Program-made: the position numbers and the translations under genes
Notes under the pieces: generated by a model
What the model saw: the letters and a program-made list of their open reading frames with translations, nothing else
Database searches by the model: none
What the model was told of the DNA's origin: nothing
Shown here: one piece after another, positions 19,836 through 30,200 of the stretch
Layout of the letters: each line of letters starts with the position of its first letter
Position numbering within the stretch: the first letter of the stretch is position 1
Assembly: GCA_001311805.1 (NCBI GenBank)
Contig: BBCA01000016.1
Span: forward strand, 1-60,386
Source of the DNA: Lentibacillus juripiscarius JCM 12147
GTDB lineage: Bacteria > Bacillota > Bacilli > Bacillales_D > Amphibacillaceae
Length of the DNA stretch: 60,386 bases
Direction: 5' to 3'

Positions 19836-20776
19836 CTATTCTCTTGGTACGCCTTCAAGCCATTTGTCTACTTGATCAGGATTATTTTCCATATATTCCC
19901 GGACAACTTCTGCCGGATCCTGATCTTCCGCATGAACTTTCGGCATCATTTCGTTAATCATTTCATAGTTTTCATTATATTGCTCCAGCACTTTGTATGC
20001 TCTTGGGGCATCTTCTTCCAAACCATTGCGGGCTACCGTATAGATCTGGTCCCCATCCCCGCCGTAAATTTCCTTTGGATCTTCAAGCATTTTCAAATCC
20101 ATTGTCCCGAAAATCCAATGCGGTTTCCAAAGCGGCACAATAATCGGTTCTTCATTCTCAGCGGCTGACTGGAGTGTTGTAAGCATTGCCGCTTCTGAGC
20201 TTGATGTCAGCTCCCAATTGTCGAGACCATACGCCTCAAATGCCTCTTCGGTATTTTGCATAATCCCCGCGCCTGGATCGATTCCGGTAACAGTCCAGTC
20301 GACTGACTCACCGAGTTCCTTATTACCTTTCAAATCTTCAATTGAATTAACATCCTTCATGTAACTCGGAACAGCCAGGGCCAATGGTGCCTTATCAAGG
20401 ACTTGCTTGACTTTAACAATATCTTCACTGTATTTTTCCCAGTACGGAGCATGTGTCGCCGGGAGCCATGCCGATGTATGGAAATCAGTTGATCCATCAG
20501 CAACACTGGACCACATCGCTCCTGCCTCTACCTGTTTCAGTTCGACATTGTAACCGACTTCCTCAAGCAGCGCACCCAGCATATGTGTACTAATAGTTTC
20601 CCTCGCCCACGCAACGTAAGGCTGGGTTAAATCTTTCTGCCCCAGTCAGGCCCTTCACTAGTTTCTTCGGATTTCTCATCATTCGAACCATCCGAACTTT
20701 CTTCTTTCTCCCCACTGTTACCACCGCATGCGGCTAAAAGCATGGACAGCATAAGAAGCAACGCAAGGACTGTCAT
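19836..20776 (-). CDS. Glycine betaine ABC transporter substrate-binding lipoprotein (OpuAC family)
   Basis: Extracellular osmolyte-binding lipoprotein. The signal peptide MTVLALLLMLSMLLAAC carries a clear lipobox, then an S/E-rich linker. The ligand domain has YVAWARETISTHMLGALLEE, DGSTDFHTSAWLPATHAPYW, the GIDPGAGIMQNTE motif and PLWKPHWIF with the cage tryptophans. One shift near 20625-20640. The ATG at 20776 is used; an in-frame ATT at 20806 close to AAGGGGG could also initiate. No cognate ATPase or permease is adjacent, so it either serves a system elsewhere or acts with the nearby BCCT region. Terminator follows. Confidence 0.88.
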
Positions 20777-21126
20777 ACCAAATTTAAATGAATGCTTTCC
20801 GAAAATAAAAAACCCCCTTAAATATGTTATCTCTGCAAAATTAGCCCCTTCACAAGACTGGAAAGGCCAATAACGATAAGCTTGCCCATTTGCTGATCAC
20901 TACAGCATTTACACCTTGGCCAATACGCAACAATGCCTAACAGCCAAACAATTACCAGCAAATGAGACAGCTATTACTCATCATAACAAAAGAATGGACA
21001 TCACCTTAAATGAGTATTTTGAAGATATAAAACGTATTTAAAATTATTACGACGATATAGGCTATTAAATTCATTTATTACATAATTCCGTGAAATTATA
21101 AGCAAATCTGAATTAATTTGGAATGA

Positions 21127-21161
21127 TGGGACAAAAGGACGGGTTTCTGTCATCTGTCCCG
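21127..21161. repeat. REP-2 inverted repeat
   Basis: GGGACAAAAGGACGGG ... CATCTGTCCC; arms GGGACA (21128-21133) and TGTCCC (21155-21160). Confidence 0.55.
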
Positions 21162-21286
21162 TTGCTAGAAATACTGCCATTAGATTGACACAATGGAAAA
21201 TACAGCCCGTAAACATATATGCGGTGTTTCGCTTTATCCTTTCTGCTCAACTTTGCTGTTTTATCTTTGACTGATTCCAGTACTTC

Positions 21287-21325
21287 TTCGACAAAATCCG
21301 TCAAAACCGGGAAGTGACAGGCACC
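21287..21325 (+). repeat. REP-1 copy with exact 15-bp end duplication
   Basis: Longer variant: TTCGACAAAATCCG, then TCAAAACCGGGAAGTGACAG GCACC. The unit ACAGGCACCCATACT is tandemly repeated at 21317-21346. Confidence 0.9.
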
Positions 21326-21380
21326 CATACTACAGGCACCCATACTACCAATAAAATGGTTTAGTGTTAAAATAATTAGT

Positions 21381-21410
21381 GATAAATAGTTTAACATTAA
21401 ACTATTTATC
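21381..21410. promoter_or_regulatory. Perfect 30-bp palindrome, candidate operator of the SDR gene
   Basis: Arms GATAAATAGTTTAA and TTAAACTATTTATC separated by CA, ending 23 bases before the SDR start codon. The position is typical of a repressor site overlapping the promoter. No regulator gene is adjacent. Confidence 0.65.
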
Positions 21411-21433
21411 ATATACTGAAGGAGGGGTAAAAT

Positions 21434-22167
21434 ATGGATCGATTAACAGGAAAAGTTGCCATTATCACAGGTGCCGCTCGCGGAATGGGTGCTTCCCATG
21501 CCCGCAAATTCATAAGCGAAGGCGCTAAAGTTGTGATAGCCGATATTATAGAAGATGAAGGGAAATCCTTAGCTGAAGAGCTCGGGGACAACGCAACATT
21601 CTTTAAGCTTGATGTAACGAACAAAGACAACTGGGAAAGCGTGGTCGCAGCAACCGAAGAAGCTTTCGGCCCGGTAAATGTGCTGGTCAACAATGCCGGC
21701 ATCAGCATGAATAAATCCATCGACGATATAACCGAGGAGGACTACCGAAAAATTATCGATATCAACCAAGTGTCCGTATTCCTCGGCATGAAAGCAATCA
21801 TTCCGTCAATAAGAAAAGCTGACGGCGGCTCCATCGTCAATATTTCATCGATGAATGGCATCATTGGCGGTGCAATCGGGTATACCGATACAAATTTGCG
21901 GTCCGGGGAAGCACAAAAGCTGCCGCACTCGACCTGTCGCATGAAGGTATCCGTGTGAATTCCGTCCACCCCGGCGTGACTGAAACACCGATGATCGCAC
22001 AAGGCGATTCCAAAGACGTTATTCAGGAATTTGCAAAACACATCCCGAACAAACGAATCGCCAAACCGGAAGAGGTATCGAATCTCGTCTGTTTCCTCGC
22101 CTCCGATGAATCCAGCTACAGCACCGGCTCTGAATTCGTCGTTGATGGCGGGCTGACAGCACAATAG
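21434..22167 (+). CDS. Short-chain dehydrogenase/reductase (SDR), classical type
   Basis: NAD(P)-dependent oxidoreductase of about 245 residues. Cofactor motif TGAARGMGASHARKF (TGxxxGxG), NNAGISMN, and the catalytic Ser-Tyr-Lys set in ISSMNG...YTDTKF, then HPGVTETPM and the C-terminal GSEFVVDGGLTAQ. One shift near 21891 (A3 for A4) lies just after the active-site tyrosine. The acidic residue after strand 2 (IADIIEDEG) suggests NAD preference. ATG at 21434 behind GGAGGGG. It stands alone with its own palindromic operator and terminator; the substrate is unknown. Confidence 0.88.
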
Positions 22168-22191
22168 AAGAAAAGTTTTCTAATATAAAAA

Positions 22192-22237
22192 TGCATGGCC
22201 ATGGGGAGCTGCAACCCCTAGACCATGCACTTTTTTT
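22192..22237 (+). terminator. Terminator after SDR gene
   Basis: TGCATGG/CCATGCA outer stem plus GGGG/CCCC inner pairs, then a T7 run. Confidence 0.85.
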
Positions 22238-22567
22238 GCAGATGGGAAAATACCATTCAAACTATAAAACAATCGCCTCTTGTTCTATTTTTGTTTATGT
22301 TTTAGCAGTTCTCAAATTAAATCCTTAACACCTTGAGAGACACCTTTAAACTTTGACATCATCCAACCTTAGTTCCAAAAGAAAAAAGTACCGCGAATTT
22401 AGAAGGCACATGTCATTGGAAAATCCATCACATACGAGGACAAAAGTAAACGGGAAAGAAGTCAATGAAATTGAATTCAACGTGCGAGTCAGTGGTTAAG
22501 TTTAGCCTTTCGAAAAAGAAATTTGTAAAAAAGCCATAAACGGAAATGTAAGAGTAAAATGCCCGGA

Positions 22568-22591
22568 ATAGGACAATCGTCACAGGACATA
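22568..22591 (+). promoter_or_regulatory. Conserved upstream motif of ParB-like gene 1
   Basis: ATAGGACAATCGTCACAGGA followed by CATAGG, 28 bases before the start. Nearly the same block precedes the paralogue at 30246 (ATAGGACAATC..CACATG.CATA). Likely a shared promoter or regulator site. The 330 bp before it (22238-22567) hold no recognised gene. Confidence 0.55.
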
Positions 22592-22618
22592 GGTTGTATA
22601 AGAAAGGGATGACAGCCT

Positions 22619-23398
22619 ATGAATAACATCCAGATAGCCCGCCCGAATGAGCTGGTATATATTAGTCTAAGATGTATCGAACCAACTGTTGACGGACTAG
22701 TAATTCCCCGAGCCCAAATGAATCGTGAGGAAAGGAAAATCTCTGATGAAAACACTTCCTCCATTTTACCAGAAGTAACATTTGATCCATCCAGTGGCAA
22801 ATACCTTTTGGCAAGTGGCTACACGACATTTTACGCATATCAGCTTGTTCACAATCCGAACACACTAGTACCATGTAAAATTTTTTTATCATTTAAGAGA
22901 AGATGAACGTTATTTGCTCACATTAGATTGGATGTTTAAGCATCGTATAATAGACTGGTATAATCGGCATGATATCATCATAAAATTGATGAATGAATTC
23001 GAATACACTATAGATGATTTGAGTGTGTTTCTAAGTAGGTCAAACGAAGTAATAAAACGTTACTTGGATCCACCGCCACATGTCGAAAGGGAAGCCTCCC
23101 GCCAACAAAAAGAAGTATTATAAATAAAATTAATCTGGAAGCTTTTAAACATGAAGCTAATAAAGATTATCTCTACCATCTCATCCTTTATTTCGGAGTA
23201 CATATAACAGTTGATCAGCTGAAATTTATACGTTGGATAAGGGGGAATGGTATCAAGTTTGAAGAACGTCATTTAACCTTAGAACAAGAACGGCAGCTAA
23301 TTGATAGAGCACTAAATTTAAAACAAGATTTTTTAGAACAAATCCGGGTAATGATTAACGAAATGCGAATCAGCAATGGAGATGAACCGATTTTTTAA
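22619..23398 (+). CDS. ParB-like protein with central helix-turn-helix, paralogue 1
   Basis: About 260 residues after correcting two homopolymer shifts (near 22880, T7 for T6; near 23113). The N-terminal part resembles a ParB-type domain: SILPEVTFDPSSGKYLLASG followed by YTTFYAYQLV. The middle has a helix-turn-helix-like stretch (YTIDDLSVFLSRSNEVIKRY). The C-terminal third is helical and unlike known domains. It shares length, layout and upstream motif with the gene at 30246-31043, so the two form a small family. No parA partner is nearby. A role in chromosome or element maintenance, or transcription control, is inference only. Confidence 0.6.
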
Positions 23399-23813
23399 GG
23401 GGGATGAAAATCACAGACTTTACGACTGTAATCTCTAAAACCCCCCCTATGGCAACAATGGCACATGCTCCTTATAGTTCTCCATTAGCTTGCGGTTGCG
23501 TTCCTCAGATCAACCAAATTCTCGCGCTCCGGAACAGCGGCGGATGGCTCCCGCGCGCTGCCAGCTTCTCTATCGTCATGCTGATCAGTGTTTGGACAAA
23601 CAAAACTCCACAACAGACAGGAAGAGCCGTAACGCTTGCTCGTGTATGCTCCCAACAGCATCAGCAAGACATCGCCATTTCACAGTAATTATCAAACGCG
23701 ATATACGTGATTTCAAATACCACTGGCATGGCTCGATTTACACGCACCAAACAATGCCAAACCTCACAAAAAAACTGCTAGTTCCAAAACCAGCAGCCTT
23801 TAATAATTTATTT
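23399..23813. other. Gene-poor stretch with possible decayed minus-strand coding DNA
   Basis: From about 23470 to 23720 the minus strand shows coding-like segments in different frames (for example LLMLLGAYTSKRYG and SMTIEKLAARGSHPPLF) that might be a decayed membrane-protein gene. Support is weak. An H2 hairpin and a REP-1 copy close the region. Confidence 0.3.
23765..23801. repeat. H2 hairpin module
   Basis: CACAAAAAAACTGCTAGTTC with CAAAACCAGCAGCCTT; CTGCT/AGCAG stem, 13 bases before a REP-1 copy. Confidence 0.6.
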
Positions 23814-23842
23814 TTCGACAAATTCGGGCGGTGACAGGCACC
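23814..23842 (+). repeat. REP-1 copy
   Basis: TTCGACAAATTCGGG then CGGTGACAGGCACC, followed by AGCACCCAC, an imperfect echo of the end. It lies 14 bases from the DUF1445 stop. Confidence 0.9.
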
Positions 23843-23855
23843 AGCACCCACACAC

Positions 23856-24633
23856 TCACAAAACAGCATGCTCCTCTTCCTTCAAATCCGTTAGTAGCAT
23901 GTGTCCGGGTGCGTGCGTTATCATCATGTCGATGTTGCTATGCATGGCAACCGATTGCGGTGTAACGCCGCATGCCCAGAACACCGGAATTTCATCATCA
24001 TAAATCGTAACATTATCACCAAAATCCGGTTTATTTACATCCTTAATCCCTATTGCGGCAGGATCTCCAATATGGACTGGAGCACCGTGCACAGAAGGAA
24101 ACCTTGACGTGACTTGAACGGATCTTATAGCATCTTTCGCTTTCATCGGCCTCATCGACACAACCATCGGACCGCTCAACTCGCCCGCAGCCTCACAAGG
24201 GATATTCGTCCGGTACATGGGTACATTGCATCCTTCATCGATATGCCGAATGGGTATGCCATTATCCAGCAGCGGCTTTTCAAACGTGAAGCTGCAGCCG
24301 ATGACAAAGGAAACAAAATCATCGGACCAGTAACTCGTGATATCCCTAACTTCATCAAACAGTTCACTATTTTTATAGATTCGGTATTTCGGAATATCCG
24401 TCCGTAAATCAGCATTAGGCGCTGTTTTAACCGGTACAGGCACACCCTGATCTGTTACTTCCAATAGCGGACAGGATTTGGGATTGCGTACACAAAACAG
24501 TAAAAAGTCATACGCATACTTTAGGGAGAATAACCAGATTTGCCTGTGTATTTCCCGAATCTATACCAGTTGTAGGCTTCGTCCATTCTCCCCGTCTTAT
24601 GGATTGACGTATCTTATCCACATCTCCAGCCAT
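23856..24633 (-). CDS. ycsI: Putative hydro-lyase, DUF1445/UPF0317 (YcsI-like)
   Basis: About 260 residues. Family features seen: an N-terminal [73 protein letters not shown], the PAAIGI segment and the C-terminal [12 protein letters not shown]...[13 protein letters not shown] related family member is D-glutamate cyclase, which makes 5-oxo-D-proline. Last gene of the operon with pxpB, pxpA and pxpC, as ycsI is linked to the kip genes in B. subtilis, so it may feed 5-oxoproline metabolism. ATG at 24633 behind AAGGAG. One shift near 24500 (VYAYDF region). Confidence 0.85.
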
Positions 24634-24666
24634 TTACATTCTCCTTATTAGTTATGGTAATATCGT

Positions 24667-24937
24667 GTGTTCAAAAAGGAGGATAAAAAGGACCGAGAAT
24701 TTCGAGGCGGCGTAGTTTCGAGCATAAGTAAAGCTACCCTGAACTGCATCGCACGCAGGGAAAGTGTTCTTCTTTCCCAAGGAGCAGAATGTATGCATTT
24801 AGATACATGAGCACAAGTAACGCTTCACTGAATCCGCATCGCACGCAGGAAAAGCGGTTTTCTTTTCCAAGGAGCGGAGAAACAAGCCAACGAAAAAATT
24901 CGATGTGTCATTTTTACCGGACTTTTTGAACAACCTC
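24667..24937. repeat. Repeat C copy 2
   Basis: About 270 bp, starts GTGTTCAAAAAGGAGGATAA and ends ACCGGACTTTTTGAACAACC. The inner part contains a partial internal duplication (GCATCGCACGCAGG with CTTTTCC/CCAAGGAG, twice). It is inserted between ycsI and pxpC and forms the last codons of the pxpC frame. Confidence 0.85.
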
Positions 24938-25924
24938 TATAATCGAGAATTCTGCCTAAGATGTCCGGCACCATCATTAAGTTGCAACATACAAACCCTT
25001 CACACCATATGCCAGCACCCGGAAAAATCTCTCTCTTCTTTGCTAGTTTTTGTGCCTCATGCACTTTAACCGGATGAAAGCGAATCTTACTACCTGGGGG
25101 CAGCTGTGCGATTTTCGGGATATCAACGGAAATGACTGTGGCAATCCGATTATACCCTCCGGTTGTTTGCCGATCTGCCATTAGGATGATCGGCTGTCCA
25201 TTTGCTGGAACCTGTATCGTTCCAAGTGGCACGGCATCAGACCATATATCCGCACCATTTTTATGAGGTATCTCCGCCCGCTCTAATCGATACCCCATTC
25301 GATCGGATTCCGGGCTAATCGTATGCGGTTCGTTATAAAACGTTTTGATTCCCTCGTCAGTAAATCGGTCCGTTTCCGGGCCTGCCACCACCCTGATAGG
25401 CGTTTGGTCATGGTAATCGGGAATAGCCTTATAGCTCAGTCCCAGACCAGGACGAGAACGTACATTAAATCCGTGAATAATCATATCTTTTTAATCACTG
25501 TTCCAAGATTTGCCCGTTCATAGGTCGATTTGCTGCCCATCATAACCGGAACGTCATAACCGCCCGCAACAGCCAAGTAGGCGCGCACCCCCGATAAAGG
25601 GCGTCCAAAAGCGATCCGGTCCCCTTTTTGAACTTTAAACGACTTCCACATGGGGACTCTTTCGCCATTGACTGTAGGACTCAAATTGGCACCACAAATG
25701 GCTATAACGGCTGAGGATAGTACGTCAAGTTCCGGTCCCATCATTGCTATCTCCAGCGCAGCTTCATCCCGCTGGTTGCCAACAAGCAAATTCGCTACTT
25801 GCAAAGCAAATGGATCCATCGCCCCGGAAACGACAACACCATATTGTTGGAGACCTTCCCTTCCAAGGTCTTGAATCGTGGTTTGCAATCCTGTTTTCCT
25901 AAATTGGAAAAGTGGTTGAGACAA
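24825..25924 (-). CDS. pxpC: 5-oxoprolinase subunit C (PxpC/KipA, biotin-dependent carboxyltransferase-like)
   Basis: Subunit of the ATP-dependent 5-oxoprolinase that opens 5-oxoproline to glutamate. Seen: KTGLQTTIQDLGREGLQQYG, VVSGAMDPFALQVANLLVGN, GPELDVLSSAVIAICGANLS, and ESDRMGYRLER, ADRQTTGGYNRIATV in the second half. A TTG at 25924, nine bases after GGAG, fits best; upstream sequence belongs to pxpA. One shift near 25485. The natural C-terminus is probably near 24950. Beyond that the frame reads RGCSKSPVKMT and similar, which is translated repeat C, so the protein carries a foreign tail of about 40 residues. Confidence 0.9.
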
Positions 25925-25928
25925 TGAA

Positions 25929-26694
25929 CTACGCTCCGACACGTCGAATATCAATCCCTTCCTCATATAAACGCCCACGTAATTGTTCAACAAATTTCAA
26001 AGCATGCGGATTATCACCATGAACACAAACCGTATCCGCTTCGATATCAACGGCTGTACCATCCACAGCAATGACCTGGTTATCATAAATCATTTGCAGC
26101 ACCTGTTGTACCGCTTGGTTCGGATCTGTTATCATCGCTTGTTTTTCTGAACGTGGGGTGAGCGTTCCATTAGGCTGATACGTTCGATCGGCAAACACTT
26201 CAGATGCGGTCGTCAGCCCATGGTTTTTTCCGGCACGTATCAATTCACTCCCGGACAACCCAAACAAATTAGATTATGGTCAACATCCTTCACAGCTTTC
26301 GCAATCGCATCAGCAACATCCGCATCAGTAGCTGCCATATTATATAGCGCACCATGCGCTTTCACATGATTCATAGCAACATGATGCACGTGACAAAACC
26401 TTTTAACGCGCCGATTTGGTATGTGACAAAACGGTACACATCTTCCGGGTCAACCTTGATATGGCGGCGGCCAAATCCCTGCAAATCAGGCAATCCAGGG
26501 TGGGCTCCGATACCAACGCCATTTCCTTTCGCTGTTCGGACGGTTTCGTACATCGTATTATGATCGCCGGCATGATAACCGCAAGCTATATTGGCTGACG
26601 TGATTATTTTCAATACTTCTTCATCAAGGCCAATGGTATAGGGACCGAAACTCTCCCCTATATCGCTGTTTAAGTCAATCTTAAAGCTAGCCAT
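25929..26694 (-). CDS. pxpA: 5-oxoprolinase subunit A (PxpA, LamB/YcsF family)
   Basis: Signature of the family at the N-terminus: [20 protein letters not shown], then [22 protein letters not shown] and [19 protein letters not shown]. The C-terminal part contains [20 protein letters not shown] and [18 protein letters not shown]. About 254 residues with one or more shifts between 26270 and 26400. The start at 26694 overlaps the end of pxpB by 8 bases. Works with pxpB and pxpC to recycle 5-oxoproline arising from glutamine and glutathione breakdown. Confidence 0.92.
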
Positions 26695-27418
26695 CCTGCA
26701 TCACTTCCTTTTCGATTTGAAACGTGTTGTGTTGAACTTGTTTTTCGATTCTGTCGTATTCTCGTTCTGAAATGGGTACGAACCTTATTCTGTCACCTGC
26801 CGTATATAAAAATGGTTCCTCACGATCCGAGTCAAATAATTTGACAGGAGTTCTCCCGATGATATTCCAGCCCCCGGGCGACGCCAATGGATAGATGCCT
26901 GTTTGACCGCCAGCAATTCCAACCGACCCTTCAGGAACATAGCTTCTCGGGTTATCCAATCGTGGTGTAGCCAAATCCTCAGACAATCCCCCTAAATACG
27001 GAAAACCAGGCAAAAAGCCTATCATATAGATAAGGTAATCCTCACCTGCGTGTTTTTCAATTACCCCATGTTCACTTAGCCCGCTGTTCCCAGCCACTTG
27101 TGCTATATCGGGGCCTGCTTTCCCACCGTACAAAACAGGTATTTTCACAAGTGTCACGGTTTCCTTTTGATATTCCGAATCGCTATACGCCATATCCAGC
27201 AACATATCGTGAAGTTTTTCATAGGAAATGAAATAGGAATCGTAATAGACATGGACTGCATGATAGGCAGGCACCCATTCGGTTACACCCTTAACGGCAT
27301 GGTCACTTAATCGTTTGCAAAAAGCTCTGATTTTACGGTTCAGTTCAGGCGACACGTCTTCGTTAAATTGAATACGAATAGCCGTATCACCTGCTGGCTG
27401 GCACGTGATGTTTGTCAT
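26687..27418 (-). CDS. pxpB: 5-oxoprolinase subunit B (PxpB/KipI)
   Basis: Intact, 243 residues. Seen: [20 protein letters not shown] at the N-terminus, the family core [35 protein letters not shown] and [11 protein letters not shown]. In B. subtilis this protein (KipI) also inhibits the sporulation kinase KinA, and KipA counteracts it; whether that applies here cannot be seen. Translationally coupled to pxpA. One of the few unbroken genes of this length in the window. Confidence 0.93.
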   Translation of the reverse strand: MTNITCQPAGDTAIRIQFNEDVSPELNRKIRAFCKRLSDHAVKGVTEWVPAYHAVHVYYDSYFISYEKLHDMLLDMAYSDSEYQKETVTLVKIPVLYGGKAGPDIAQVAGNSGLSEHGVIEKHAGEDYLIYMIGFLPGFPYLGGLSEDLATPRLDNPRSYVPEGSVGIAGGQTGIYPLASPGGWNIIGRTPVKLFDSDREEPFLYTAGDRIRFVPISEREYDRIEKQVQHNTFQIEKEVMQDG

Positions 27419-27446
27419 AGTGGATCACCTTCTTTACACAAGTGGT

Positions 27447-28668
27447 TTAACCAAATAGCCAATTGAGGATTCCGAACGATTGAAGCGCTAATAATACTGT
27501 AATAGCAAAAATTAACCAACCAGCCACGTTGATCCACGTCCGGTTTACAGAATCACCAAGCACCTTTTATTATTCATCACAAACATGAGAAGCAGCACAA
27601 TAACCGGTAAGATCAAGCCATTCGCATATTGTGAAAACAAAATTACCTGAATCGGTTCATAACCCAAACTTGCAAAAACAACACCAATCAAAATAATCGA
27701 TAGCCAAACCATCCGAAAACGGGCTGATTTCAAATTTCGCTCCCAGCCAAGTGCGCCGGAAGTAGCATACGCTGCTGCCAGTGCCGCTGTCATGGACGAC
27801 GTGATCCCAGCTGCGAAAATGCCGATGGAAAAACATACTTCGCCCACGAACCAAGTACTGGCTCCAGCTGAACGGCCATTTGAGCCGGGTTGTCCAGAGC
27901 CGTTCCAATTGGAAACGCAGCAGCTGCTGTTAGAACAATCGCTATGGAAATAACCCCACAAATGACCATCGATGCCATGACATCAAACCGACCGTCTTTT
28001 ATAGCATCTTTGCCTTTCCAACGTTCTTGAACGGTAGACGTCTGTAAAAACAGCGTATAGGGTACAATGGTTGTCCCGATAAGCGATATCACTAATAACC
28101 CTGCCCCATCCGGTACTGTCGGAATGAATGTCCCTTCAAATACGGCACCAATATCGGGCCGCACGACAACTGCCGTAATGACGAAACAAAAACTCATAAT
28201 GAGAATGAGTGCGATAAAGACCTTTTCAATCACCTTATAGTTACCTATCCACAATAACGAACCAGCTGCAATACCAATCAGCAGACTCCACACAGACACA
28301 GGAATACCAGTGATCGTCGTCAAACCAATTGCTCCACCGGTGATATTGCCGGTTTCATATGCAGCGTTACCAATCAAAATCGCAGCAATAATCAGGATAA
28401 CCGTTGCCCCTTTTAGCACCGGATGACTGAACTGCTCCTGCATCACCGTACCAAGTTCTTTTCTGCTGATAATTCCCAGCCGGGTTACCATTTCTTGCAG
28501 GAACATAGTGGCAATAATCGAAAATGCCAGCGCCCAAATAAGGACATAACCGAACTCCGCCCCTGTAGCAGAAGCCGTCGTAACCGTACCAGGCCCAACA
28601 ATAGACGCCGCAACAAGCGTTCCCGGCCCAAGTGTCCTCAGTCTTTCAAAAAACCCCTTTTGACTCAT
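27447..28668 (-). CDS. ycsG: NRAMP-like divalent metal transporter (YcsG-like)
   Basis: Eleven or so membrane segments, about 406 residues after correction. Helix 1 reads LGPGTLVAASIVGPGTVTTA, where NRAMP metal transporters carry the DPGN motif; here it is replaced by VGPGT, as in the YcsG-type subgroup, so metal transport is doubtful. The C-terminus (SFGILNWLFG) is recovered after a shift near 27560; another shift lies near 27840. First gene of the 5-oxoproline operon and a candidate importer of 5-oxoproline or a related compound (inference from context). Confidence 0.82.
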
Positions 28669-28790
28669 ATCCCCACTCCTAGATGTCTATATTTAAAATA
28701 GTCTATTTTTATAGATTTATAGTAGCAATTATAAAAGTTTTGTAATTATTATTCAAAGTTTTTTTCTTTTGAAAAAGGACATTTATAGCA

Positions 28791-29037
28791 CGAGGATAAA
28801 AAGGACCGGTCGGCAAAGGGATCGGGCTTCCTGTGTGGGCGCCGATACAACATGTCCTGGGCGTCGGCAGGCTAAGTTCGTCACGTCCTGTGCGTCAAAT
28901 TTCGAGGCGGTGTAGTTTCGAGCAGCGGACTTCCACAGGATGTGGTGACTTCGACGTTCGACACAGGACGTGTCGGTATTTAGTCGAAGGTCCCCTGTCG
29001 ATGTGTCATTTTTACCGGACTTTTTTTGAACAACCTT
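28791..29037. repeat. Repeat C copy 3, divergent interior
   Basis: Shares GAGGATAAAAAGGACCG at the left and GTGTCATTTTTACCGGACTT plus TTTGAACAACC at the right. The interior differs, with CACAGGA/TCCTGTG-type inverted repeats. It abuts the truncated symporter fragment. Confidence 0.75.
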
Positions 29038-29038
29038 T

Positions 29039-29290
29039 TATATGGCGCAGGTCTTACACCAGCTGTCTTGGGCGTATTGCTCTGGAAGCGGATCAATAAA
29101 TAGGGGGACTTTCCTCCATGATTGCCGATGTCGTCACAATATTATTGTGGGAAATAGTACCTGGCAAGCCATACGACATTAATAGTTCCATTATTGCTGT
29201 CCGCGTTGCTATATTGGTTTTTATCGTTGTAATAAGGGAAAATATTTTTAAAAGGCTTTTAAATATCCTGAAGAACATTTTTGCCAAGAG
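29039..29290 (+). pseudogene. 3' fragment of a sodium:solute symporter gene
   Basis: Encodes YGAGLTPAVLGVLLWKRINK and, after a shift near 29100, SMIADVVTILLWEIVPGKPY and SSIIAVRVAILVFIVV, typical of the last helices of SSS-family carriers. The 5' part is missing: the fragment begins exactly where repeat C ends, so the repeat marks the truncation point. Confidence 0.6.
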
Positions 29291-29378
29291 AAGTGTTTGG
29301 GGCTCTTGTGGGCGGGGTGTAACGAAATAGTTTAATTAACGTCTTGCATTTATGCGCAAGGCATCTAATACCTCTTTA

Positions 29379-29741
29379 TTACTCGCTCGAGTAAAATCTA
29401 TGAAAAGCATCTAAAACCTTACTGAAATCCTCACTATGTAAAACGCCCCTGGGTCTAATGGCCATGGCATTGGTTATAGGATCAACAGTATCCACTTCAG
29501 CATACGAGGGCTCGTCCAAACCCGCTCTCTCCCATCTTTGTATAGGTATACGACAGTATATTGAATGAGTACTGCTTCGTGTAACTTTCATCGCTAACGC
29601 AACGCCTTTTTCCGGATAAGATTGCAGAATAATGGCAGGGCGTACATTACTTATATCTGTTATCTCGCCCTGCCCGTTTCTCTCTTTAATCGGGACGTCG
29701 ACTACATCCCCCGCATAAAGTGTAATCACTCTTCCAGCCAT
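29379..29741 (-). CDS. Type II toxin, PemK/MazF-like endoribonuclease
   Basis: 120 residues, intact. PemK/MazF fold features: a start strand with YAGDVVDVPI, RPAIILQSYPEKGVALAMKV, the SIYCRIPIQRWERAGLDEPS segment, and the C-terminal VDTVDPITNAMAIRPRGVL. The family cleaves mRNA at short motifs and is neutralised by a small partner encoded just upstream, here overlapping by 16 bases. The motif layout is that of the larger Firmicute MazF-like proteins rather than classical E. coli MazF. Confidence 0.75.
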   Translation of the reverse strand: MAGRVITLYAGDVVDVPIKERNGQGEITDISNVRPAIILQSYPEKGVALAMKVTRSSTHSIYCRIPIQRWERAGLDEPSYAEVDTVDPITNAMAIRPRGVLHSEDFSKVLDAFHRFYSSE

Positions 29742-29902
29742 CTTCTTTTGCTGGGGTCGTCTCTATCCACAATCATATATCCTTCTTCATCCACTTCTGG
29801 AAGGTCCTTCTCAGTTTTTCTCAGGAAATCATTCAAATTTATTTTGTTTTTTTGGGCGTATGCTTCGTTTTTAGTAAGAGGTTTCTGAATGGACTTATGC
29901 AT
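29726..29902 (-). CDS. Small acidic protein, probable antitoxin of the MazF-like toxin
   Basis: About 58 residues (MHKSIQKPLTKNEAYAQKNK onwards), charged, ending DRDDPSKRRWLEE. Start chosen at ATG 29902, 12 bases from a GGGG site. No DNA-binding domain is evident. Small size and overlap with the toxin gene support antitoxin function. The frame can be extended to 29929. Confidence 0.65.
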   Translation of the reverse strand: MHKSIQKPLTKNEAYAQKNKINLNDFLRKTEKDLPEVDEEGYMIVDRDDPSKRRWLEE

Positions 29903-30200
29903 ATCATTTTTTTTCCCCTTTCTTATCATCGCACATACATATCACCACCAAGTATAAAAGGTGATAAATAGCATATGCACTTCTTTTTAAAATTATACCA
30001 TAGTATGCTGTGCCTATCCACATTTGGCACTTTATTTATCGGAATTTTTGAATCATTGCTTATAAAAGCCACGACGTAACGATAAATTGTTTCCCTGTTT
30101 CATTCCAAAATAAGTAATCCTAAAGATGCTTATTCTCTATAATCAATCTATTTCTGTTCCTTTCCAGTATTTAGTCATTTTCACTTAAAAAACCACCTGT

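Larger units (their letters stand above)
20777..21433. other. Intergenic region between OpuAC gene and SDR gene
   Basis: About 650 bp with no supported gene. Contains the divergent promoters, a REP-2 inverted repeat (21127-21161), a REP-1 copy with end duplication (21287-21346) and a 30-bp palindrome upstream of the SDR start. Confidence 0.6.

Noticed and set aside
24825..24950. Novel C-terminal domain of PxpC
   Set aside because: The same peptide pattern (RGC.SPVKMT) comes from repeat C at 9474, so it is repeat read-through.
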